Below the pieces are notes generated by a model. It made no database searches, was not told the DNA's origin, and saw only the letters and a program-made list of their open reading frames with translations. A stretch of 6,741 nt of DNA. Origin: CAWDMN01 sp963803155 (GTDB lineage Bacteria; Acidobacteriota; Terriglobia; Versatilivoradales; Versatilivoraceae). A program made the translations under genes and the position numbers. Below, piece after piece: positions 1 through 4,193 of this stretch; within the stretch, counting starts at the first letter, position 1, and each line of letters begins with the position of its first letter. Where the stretch lies: positions 1 through 6,741 of the forward strand of contig CAWDMN010000013.1 of NCBI GenBank assembly GCA_963803155.1, given 5' to 3'.

Positions 1-27
1 CGGGTCGGGACATTGTATGCGTTAGCT
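1..27 (+). other. Possible right half of an attC site, cut by the window start
   Basis: The first bases contain GTCGGGACA (4-12) followed by TGCGTTAG (18-25). The better-supported attC at 1248-1372 has the same order, GTCGGGACA then TGCGTTGG, at its right end. The crossover box would be GTTAGCT at 21-27, which departs from the GTTRRRY consensus at one position. The left half lies outside the window, so folding cannot be tested. If real, it marks the start of the short cassette ending at the attC at 60-134. The box also sits in the palindrome GCGTTAGCTAACGC (20-33), which could be an unrelated coincidence. Confidence 0.4.
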
Positions 28-59
28 AACGCTTTGCAGGAGAGAAATTAGATTACGGC

Positions 60-134
60 GCATAACCACCGCATCAACTCGGACTGGCAATTCCGCTTCG
101 CTTCATTGCCAGCCGGTTATGCGGAGCGTTGGCC
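60..134 (+). other. attC: attC recombination site (integron cassette), textbook fold
   Basis: This is a 75-base imperfect inverted repeat with attC architecture. The R'' box is GCATAAC (60-66) and the R' box is GTTGGCC (128-134). The left arm 69-78 (CCGCAT, C, AAC) pairs fully with GTTATGCGG at 116-124 except that C75 is extrahelical. CGG (80-82) pairs with CCG (113-115), A83 is extrahelical, and CTGGCAAT (84-91) pairs with ATTGCCAG (105-112). An unpaired C and A on the top-strand left arm are the G and T extrahelical bases of the folded bottom strand that the integron integrase IntI reads. They put the site in + orientation, the same as the nearby genes. R' departs from GTTRRRY at one base. 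The fold is directly visible; recombination activity is inferred. Confidence 0.85.
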
Positions 135-240
135 CGCTTGTGGGAGTCACAGGGTCGTTAGCTCTAGCGCGACGAGTTACAGAAGTTCACCATTTGCCGC
201 ATGACGTGAAAACGCTTCGCACCGTCTCGCAACATCAAGG

Positions 241-308
241 AGCCTGAGAAATGCCCTTTAAGTGCGGCACCTTTTCCACCTTTTCCATTCAATCGACGAT
301 CTCAGGCT
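241..308. repeat. Perfect 9-base inverted repeat enclosing a small reading frame start
   Basis: AGCCTGAGA at 241-249 is the exact reverse complement of TCTCAGGCT at 300-308, with 50 bases between. The left arm overlaps the last two bases of the AAGGAG ribosome-binding-like sequence (237-242). In RNA, pairing of the arms could therefore mask translation of the 251-325 reading frame. It has no attC-like R boxes at its ends. A structured RNA or chance are both possible. Confidence 0.45.
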
Positions 309-325
309 GGGGAAGGATCAAGTGA
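251..325 (+). CDS. Possible 24-residue microprotein in a near-empty cassette
   Basis: An ATG at 251 lies 8 bases after AAGGAG (237-242) and opens a 24-codon frame ending in TGA at 323-325. The peptide begins MPFKCGTFSTF and ends SGWGRIK. It has no domain, no membrane segment and no similarity I recognise. Support comes from the spacing of the ribosome-binding sequence and from position: the stop codon is two bases before the candidate attC box at 328, a layout usual for cassette genes. Reading frames of this length arise by chance, so this is tentative. Confidence 0.25.
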   Translation: MPFKCGTFSTFSIQSTISGWGRIK

Positions 326-327
326 CC

Positions 328-382
328 GCCTAAAATCTTGGCTTCTTCTGCAAAAAAAACTTATGCTACAGACTCGTTAGGC
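328..382 (+). other. attC: Candidate attC site just upstream of the FRG gene
   Basis: GCCTAA (328-333) pairs exactly with TTAGGC (377-382), and GTTAGGC (376-382) matches the R' consensus GTTRRRY perfectly. R'' would be GCCTAAA, with the same C-to-A change seen in the site at 1248-1254. The box is 26 bases before the FRG start codon, where a cassette junction is expected. The internal arms are poor: only short pairings such as TCTG with CAGA are visible, and no convincing extrahelical bases. If false, the FRG cassette would instead begin at 128. Confidence 0.4.
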
Positions 383-396
383 AGATCCACAATTTT

Positions 397-402
397 AGGA
401 GG
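397..402 (+). promoter_or_regulatory. Shine-Dalgarno AGGAGG that fixes the FRG start
   Basis: AGGAGG is a full match to the anti-Shine-Dalgarno complement and lies 5 bases before the GTG at 408. This supports GTG rather than an internal ATG as the start of the FRG-domain gene. Confidence 0.75.
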
Positions 403-407
403 ATCAG

Positions 408-1253
408 GTGAAGGACATACGAGTCAGCAACTGGGCAGAGCTCACGGAAGCGCTCTACGAGATCCCAAAAAACGCCCACGGCAGGTATCGTTCGGATTTC
501 GTTTACCGAGGCCTCGCTGACCAGTCCTGGGGGCTTGAGACGAGTCTCCGGAGGCTCGGCGGCGACTATGTCAATGTCGAAAGGCCTCTTCTTAGGAATT
601 TCCGCAAGTATGCAGAGCCTGGCTCGATCCCGGCCGATACCCTCTGGGTTCGGCTCTCGGTCGCACAACACCACGGTTTGCCGACGCGGCTGATCGACTG
701 GACGGTCTCACCGAAGGTCGCCGTGCATTTCGCAACTGCCGAAGAAGAGCACTACGACAAGGACGGAGTTATTTGGTGCGTCGATGTAGTGAAGGCGCGG
801 GAACTTCTGCCCGATCGCCTTTTAGGAGTTCTCAAGCAAGAGTATGCTTTCCTGTTTTCCGTAGAAATGTTGGAGTTCATACCAGAACTCAATGATTTCG
901 ACAATCTGGGGGAAGATCACCCGTTTGTCCTGTTTTTCGAACCTCCCTCGCTAGACGCACGGATCGTCAATCAGGCAGCAATCATGTCAGTCATGCCGGG
1001 CGCTACGCTCGTGCTGGATGAATTCTTGAGAGTTCATCCGGATCTATTCCATCGCATCATCATCCCGAAGGAACTGAAATGGGAGGTCCGCGACAAGCTG
1101 GATCAAGACAACGTCACTGAACGTATGTTGTTTCCCGGCCTTGATGGGTTGAGCCGCTGGCTGAAGCGATACTACGGCCCAGAACCGAAACGACCAAAAG
1201 GCGCCCGAGCGATTCTTGGCGCAACACCCGATGAGGGTCCCGGAAGCGCCTAA
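408..1253 (+). CDS. FRG-domain protein, integron cassette cargo
   Basis: A 281-residue protein starts at GTG 408 behind AGGAGG. It has the two hallmarks of the FRG domain (named for its Phe/Tyr-Arg-Gly motif): YRG at residues 33-35 followed by a QSW and a SLRR stretch (39-49), and the signature QHHGLPTRLIDW at 87-98 followed by SPKVAVHFA. No signal peptide or membrane segment is seen, so it is probably cytoplasmic. The biochemical role of FRG domains is not settled; they are common in accessory regions and phages, and a toxin or defence role is often suspected. The stop codon (1251-1253) lies inside the R'' box of the following attC, typical of cassette genes. The tail after about residue 255 (PEPKRPKGAR...) is Pro/Lys/Arg/Gly-rich and probably disordered. 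No dedicated promoter is evident. The family call is firm; the function is unknown. Confidence 0.88.
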   Translation: MKDIRVSNWAELTEALYEIPKNAHGRYRSDFVYRGLADQSWGLETSLRRLGGDYVNVERPLLRNFRKYAEPGSIPADTLWVRLSVAQHHGLPTRLIDWTVSPKVAVHFATAEEEHYDKDGVIWCVDVVKARELLPDRLLGVLKQEYAFLFSVEMLEFIPELNDFDNLGEDHPFVLFFEPPSLDARIVNQAAIMSVMPGATLVLDEFLRVHPDLFHRIIIPKELKWEVRDKLDQDNVTERMLFPGLDGLSRWLKRYYGPEPKRPKGARAILGATPDEGPGSA

Positions 1254-1372
1254 ACCCCTCGTTCAACTCGGACCCAACGGCCGCTGGCTAACTTCACCTT
1301 CATGCACTCGCATTTATCGTCTCCGCCCATCCTCCGGCTGGTCGTCGGGACAGTTAACTTCTTGCGTTGGAC
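1248..1372 (+). other. attC: attC site following the FRG gene
   Basis: This is a 125-base attC-like element. R'' is GCCTAAA (1248-1254, one base off RYYYAAC) and R' is GTTGGAC (1366-1372, a perfect GTTRRRY). The left arm GTT-C-AAC (1261-1267) pairs with GTTAAC (1353-1358) leaving C1264 extrahelical, the same position as in the attC at 60-134, and T1268 pairs with A1352. After an internal loop, CCCAACGGCCG (1273-1283) pairs with 1339-1349 through ten of eleven positions, counting two G-T wobbles. The remaining 55 bases form the variable terminal structure. Orientation is +, matching the genes. It separates the FRG cassette from the SRPBCC cassette. Confidence 0.75.
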
Positions 1373-1384
1373 GCGATCGGTACA

Positions 1385-1390
1385 AAGGAG
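1385..1390 (+). promoter_or_regulatory. Ribosome binding site that fixes the SRPBCC start
   Basis: AAGGAG at 1385-1390 lies 7 bases before GTG 1398. The frame is open upstream to an ATG at 1302, but that ATG has no such sequence and falls inside the attC, so GTG 1398 is the better start. Confidence 0.7.
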
Positions 1391-1397
1391 ATTATTC

Positions 1398-1871
1398 GTG
1401 AGCTTTGCGTCATCACAATTCACTAGGAAAGGCGTCATTAACATCGGCGCCCGAGTGGAGGACGTCTTCCCCCTCCTCTGCCCGAAGCGCGAGGAGCAAT
1501 GGATTCCTGGTTGGGAATGCGAGACGATTTGGTCTCACAGCGGGTACAACGAAGAGGGCGCTATCTTCAGAACCACGAAGCCCTATGGAACCGAGTTGTA
1601 TTGGAACACCCTGCAATACGACATACTGAGCAAGGCCGTCGATTTCCTGATCACGGCGCCACATCGCTACATGTTTCGTTTTAGAATCGAGGTGTCCATC
1701 GGCAACAACGGGCTTCTGACGCTATCCTTCTCACAAACCTTCACGTCCGTTTCTGAAGAAGGCAACGAACTCCTGAATCAATACAAGGATGAGGATTTCG
1801 CCGGGCGACTGAGAAACCTTGGAGAGTTCATACATCGGTATCTTCAGGACAAATCGAGACGTCCAAAGTGA
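1398..1871 (+). CDS. SRPBCC/START-like small protein, integron cassette cargo
   Basis: A 157-residue protein starts at GTG 1398, 26 bases after the attC R' box. Its shape suggests the SRPBCC (START/Bet v1, polyketide-cyclase-like) helix-grip fold: an early strand (VINIGARVEDVFPLL, 13-27), a PKREEQWIPGW segment (29-39) like the conserved W-x-x-G-W region of many bacterial SRPBCC proteins, several alternating hydrophobic strands, and a long amphipathic C-terminal helix (about 127-152). Such proteins bind small hydrophobic ligands or act as cyclases/aromatases; the ligand here cannot be told. There is no signal peptide. The gene ends 14 bases before a possible third attC. Its neighbour is functionally unrelated, as expected for cassettes. 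The fold call rests on pattern recognition of a divergent sequence. Confidence 0.7.
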   Translation: MSFASSQFTRKGVINIGARVEDVFPLLCPKREEQWIPGWECETIWSHSGYNEEGAIFRTTKPYGTELYWNTLQYDILSKAVDFLITAPHRYMFRFRIEVSIGNNGLLTLSFSQTFTSVSEEGNELLNQYKDEDFAGRLRNLGEFIHRYLQDKSRRPK

Positions 1872-1884
1872 TGAAGATGGATTC

Positions 1885-1943
1885 GTCCAACCAATCCGCT
1901 TCTGCGTACGGCGCGAAGCGCGCCGCCGCGAGCAGCGTTCCTC
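1885..1943 (+). other. attC: GC-rich hairpin, possible degenerate terminal attC
   Basis: CGGCGCG (1909-1915) pairs perfectly with CGCGCCG (1919-1925) around an AAG loop. The stem continues outward, with small bulges, through GCG/CGC and CT/AG to CGCT (1897-1900) with AGCG (1934-1937). GTCCAAC at 1885-1891 is a perfect R'' box (RYYYAAC). The right box would be GTTCCTC (1937-1943), which keeps only the GTT core. Its place just after a cassette gene favours a decayed or divergent attC. A plain hairpin is the alternative; no T-run follows, so an intrinsic terminator is unlikely. Confidence 0.45.
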
Positions 1944-1972
1944 ATAGGTAACGCTATTGGATCAAAAATCAA

Positions 1973-2080
1973 TCACACAATCCGCTTACCCGATTTTTTC
2001 AACTGCGGGTTGTATTGACCGTGCCGATAATAATCAAGGAACCGCTGGATCAATTTTTCCCCAGCCTCCGGATTCGTAAG
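1973..2080 (-). pseudogene. Possible C-terminal fragment of an unidentified protein
   Basis: Read on the minus strand, a frame ending in TGA (1975-1973) encodes a plausible protein tail: NPEAGEKLIQRFLDYYRHG then QYNPQLKKSGKRIV. Composition is protein-like (amphipathic helix, then a basic end). Upstream the frame enters an 8-base homopolymer (2082-2089) and a Cys/Tyr/Phe-rich stretch that looks unreal, then a stop at 2146-2144. No start codon with a ribosome binding site was found. It could be the remnant of a gene disrupted at the array edge, or chance. I do not recognise the family. Confidence 0.25.
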
Positions 2081-2181
2081 CAAAAAAAAGTAGCAGTAGC
2101 TGCAAAGAAAGCAATAGTTCTGTTGGCGGCAATGAAGGTACGATTAAAGGGCAATCATTTGTCGGAGGGAAAGGAGCCTTT

Positions 2182-3543
2182 ATGAGTGAATCAAATTCCG
2201 GGATGGGACGGCGGCGTTTTCTCGCTGGCACCGCTGCCGCTGCAGCAACCTTCACCATCATGCCACGCCATGTACTGGGGGGGCCGGGCTATAAATCCCC
2301 CAGCGATAAACTCAATGTCGCTGGCATTGGAGTGGGCGGTATGGGGGGTGGGGACCTCAGCCACTACAAAGAGGAAAATGTGGTGGCTTTGTGCGATGTG
2401 GATTGGAAGTACGCGGCGAAAACTTTTGACGCTTTTCCCCAGGCGAAACGCTACAAGGATTATCGGGAAATGCTCAGTCTCCACAAGGAGATTGATGCTG
2501 TAACTATTGCCACCCCCGACCATACGCATGCGGTCATTGCCATGGCGGCATTCAAGGCCGGCAAACATGTCTACTGCCAGAAACCATTGACCCACGACAT
2601 CCACGAAAGCCGTGTTTTGGCGGAGGCCGCCCGTAAATATGGATTAGTGACGCAAATGGGGATTCAGGGGCATGCCGAAGAAGGGATTCGTCTGATCTGT
2701 GAATGGATTTGGGATGGCGCTATTGGAGATATTCACAAGGTGGAAGCTTGGTGCGATCTCACTTTCTATCCGCCCGGCCATGAATGGTGGAGCACACCCT
2801 GCACTGGCAAGCCGCAAGAGACTCCGCCAGTGCCCGATACGCTTGCTTGGGACCTCTGGCTGGGGCCGGCGGCTTTCCGGCCTTACTCACCCTGTTATCT
2901 GCCAGGCATCTGGCGCAACTGGCTGGATTTCGGCTCGGGTATGCTGGCCGACCGTGGCGCTCACACACTCGATCCGGTCTTCACGGCGCTCAAGTTGGGA
3001 TACCCTAGCAGTGTCGAGGCCGCTGTCACTGATGTGAATGCGGACCATTTCCCGATTGCGGCAATTGTCACCTATCGTTTTCCGCCTCGTGAGGGGATGC
3101 CGCCGGTGGAGTTGACATGGTATGACGGGCTGCGTCCCGCAACCCCCGATGATCTGGAAGACGACCGCCAGTTGGGTTCCGCGGAAGGCGGCGCCTTGTT
3201 CATTGGGGACAAGGGGAAACTGATGGCGGGAGTGTACGGCGAAGGGCCGCGCATAATTCCGGAAGCCAAAATGAAGGCTTACAACAGGCCTCCAAAGAGC
3301 TTGCCGCGCATCAAAGGCCATTACGACGAATTCATTGAAGCTTGCAAGAAAAACAATCCTCAACAGGTGGGGGCGCCCTTCAGCTATTCGGCCAGGCTTA
3401 CTGAGATTATTCTACTGGGCAATATTGCCAAGCGGTTTCCAAAAAAGCGACTGATCTGGGACCCTGAACAGATGCGTTTCACCAATAGTGAAGAGGCCAA
3501 TAAGCTGGTACGCACCAACTACCGTGAAGGATGGAGCCTATAA
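2182..3543 (+). CDS. Tat-exported Gfo/Idh/MocA-family oxidoreductase
   Basis: A 453-residue protein starts at ATG 2182, 5 bases after AAGGAG (2171-2176). The N-terminus carries a twin-arginine signal (GRRRFLAG at 9-16, then a run of Ala and a hydrophobic stretch), so it is probably exported folded with its cofactor. Next comes the Rossmann NAD(P) motif (GIGVGGMGGGD, 48-58), ALCDVD about 20 residues on, and ATPDHTHA. The family EKP motif appears as CQKPLT with catalytic-type Lys134. The C-terminal alpha/beta domain has DRGAHTLD (257-264), with His261 and Asp264 in the usual active-site positions. The family oxidises or rearranges sugars, cyclitols and related compounds; this substrate cannot be assigned. 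Tat-signal members like this are numerous in Planctomycetota and Verrucomicrobiota. The length is full for the type. No partner gene is close: 650 bases separate it from the next gene. Confidence 0.92.
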   Translation: MSESNSGMGRRRFLAGTAAAAATFTIMPRHVLGGPGYKSPSDKLNVAGIGVGGMGGGDLSHYKEENVVALCDVDWKYAAKTFDAFPQAKRYKDYREMLSLHKEIDAVTIATPDHTHAVIAMAAFKAGKHVYCQKPLTHDIHESRVLAEAARKYGLVTQMGIQGHAEEGIRLICEWIWDGAIGDIHKVEAWCDLTFYPPGHEWWSTPCTGKPQETPPVPDTLAWDLWLGPAAFRPYSPCYLPGIWRNWLDFGSGMLADRGAHTLDPVFTALKLGYPSSVEAAVTDVNADHFPIAAIVTYRFPPREGMPPVELTWYDGLRPATPDDLEDDRQLGSAEGGALFIGDKGKLMAGVYGEGPRIIPEAKMKAYNRPPKSLPRIKGHYDEFIEACKKNNPQQVGAPFSYSARLTEIILLGNIAKRFPKKRLIWDPEQMRFTNSEEANKLVRTNYREGWSL

Positions 3544-3589
3544 CGCGGCGACTGAGTCAAACGTCGTATTTCCGTCTGACTTATCTGAT

Positions 3590-3616
3590 GGATGAAGCGC
3601 AACAATCAGTTCATCC
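3590..3616. repeat. Short hairpin downstream of the oxidoreductase gene
   Basis: GGATGAA (3590-3596) and TTCATCC (3610-3616) are perfect reverse complements around a 13-base loop, 47 bases after the stop codon. No T-run follows, so it is not a standard intrinsic terminator. It might protect the mRNA 3' end. Confidence 0.35.
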
Positions 3617-3823
3617 GCCGGTCCTGATTTGGGGCAGATTTGAATCGCGTTAACTTCAGAATCCCCTGGGTGATCAAGGGCGCCTTTAATCGTCAATCTA
3701 ATAACCAGGATGAAGAAGGAAAGAGTGCGCCTTTTCGATTTTTTCAGTGGTATGTTTCGAACTGTGGTGGGAAAAATCCGCGCCGTTCAAGGGAAAGGAA
3801 CGGGTGTAATTTAAAGTGCGGCA

Positions 3824-3920
3824 GGATGGAGAATGCACCCAGGGATGGAATGCACGGGAGGGCGAGCCGCTCCATGTCCACGTACTGACTCTGAGGGCTC
3901 GGCAGGAGCCTCGCCCTCCC
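3824..3920. repeat. GC-rich inverted repeat of dispersed intergenic type
   Basis: GGGAGGGCGAG (3856-3866) is the exact reverse complement of CTCGCCCTCCC (3910-3920). After a 2-base bulge (CC, 3867-3868) the stem extends with GCTCC (3869-3873) to GGAGC (3905-3909), giving 16 pairs. The right side can alternatively form its own hairpin, GGCTC (3896-3900) with GAGCC (3906-3910). An imperfect direct repeat precedes it: GGATGGAGAATGCAC (3824-3838) and GGATGGAATGCAC (3843-3855). From memory, GGCTCGGC...GAGCCTCGCCCTCC elements recur between genes of Verrucomicrobia genomes. Only one copy is in this window, so dispersal is inferred, not seen. Confidence 0.6.
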
Positions 3921-4140
3921 AGTCGCCCCTTGGTTATTCTGCCAATCCCGTACCTATATCACCTATCGCACATTAAATTGCACCCAAAAGGAAGTGCTTA
4001 CAACACAATCCGCCAACATTAATTCGGAAATTGTGAGAGAAATGGCGGTATGTCAAAATAGAGAAGTGGCAATGGGCAAGGAGCCAGGCAGCATCGCCAG
4101 CGGAATCGGATCACAGTGGAATCATCAAAAAGTCAATTAT

Positions 4141-4159
4141 GGCACTTCGTGCCTTTTTT
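4141..4159 (+). terminator. Intrinsic terminator in the leader of the hydrolase gene
   Basis: GGCAC (4141-4145) and GTGCC (4149-4153) form a perfect 5-pair stem with a TTC loop, immediately followed by six T. The opposite strand lacks a T-run, so it acts on + transcripts. It lies only 34 bases before the hydrolase start codon. It either ends a transcript from upstream, so that the gene's promoter is squeezed into the gap, or it attenuates the gene's own leader. Confidence 0.65.
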
Positions 4160-4180
4160 ATGAATTTTCATTCTTAACTT

Positions 4181-4186
4181 GGGGAG
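4181..4186 (+). promoter_or_regulatory. Ribosome binding site that fixes the hydrolase start
   Basis: GGGGAG is 7 bases before ATG 4194. The frame also opens at TTG 4179, but that start would read through this site and has none of its own. A second ATG at 4197 is an alternative by one codon. Confidence 0.6.
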
Positions 4187-4193
4187 ATTTTCC

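Larger units (their letters stand above)
135..407. other. Stretch without a recognisable large gene between two cassette boundaries
   Basis: No long reading frame here resembles a known protein. The stretch holds one small reading frame (251-325), a perfect 9-base inverted repeat (241-249 with 300-308), a candidate attC (328-382) and the ribosome binding site of the FRG gene (397-402). It is either a cassette with a very short gene or a long leader of the FRG cassette. Confidence 0.6.
1872..2181. other. Boundary between cassette array and chromosomal genes
   Basis: These 310 bases hold a strong GC-rich hairpin with possible attC boxes (1885-1943), then AT-richer sequence with a possible minus-strand gene remnant (1973-2080). 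The leader of the next gene follows, with AAGGAG at 2171-2176. No complete gene or convincing promoter is seen. Confidence 0.6.
3544..4193. other. 650-base gene-free region
   Basis: No credible gene is seen: short open frames have poor starts and low-complexity translations. It contains a small hairpin just after the oxidoreductase (3590-3616), a two-copy direct repeat next to a strong inverted repeat (3824-3920), an intrinsic terminator (4141-4159) and the ribosome binding site of the hydrolase gene (4181-4186). The rest is unassigned. Confidence 0.65.

Noticed and set aside
366..674. A 102-codon minus-strand frame opposite the FRG gene
   Set aside because: It is a shadow of the FRG coding sequence, which has conserved motifs and a strong ribosome binding site on the other strand.
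1302..1397. An N-terminal extension of the SRPBCC protein from ATG 1302
   Set aside because: It lies inside the attC, lacks a ribosome binding site, and the translated part does not fit the fold. GTG 1398 has AAGGAG at a good distance.
1897..1937. An intrinsic terminator after the SRPBCC gene
   Set aside because: The stem is strong and GC-rich, but no T-run follows it on either strand.
1984..2010. An ACCCG...CGGGT hairpin with an internal T-run
   Set aside because: The stem is only five pairs and the T-run is in the loop rather than after the stem.
2034..2261. A 75-codon minus-strand frame overlapping the oxidoreductase start
   Set aside because: The translation is low complexity (runs of Leu and Ala) and most of its coding-like part is the opposite strand of the Tat signal region.
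3640..3888. An 82-codon plus-strand frame in the gene-free region
   Set aside because: Its start is a TTG with no good ribosome binding site, and its end runs into the inverted repeat. The composition is not protein-like.
4179..4193. A TTG start for the hydrolase at 4179
   Set aside because: It would translate through the GGGGAG ribosome binding site and put extra residues before a normal signal peptide. ATG 4194 fits better.
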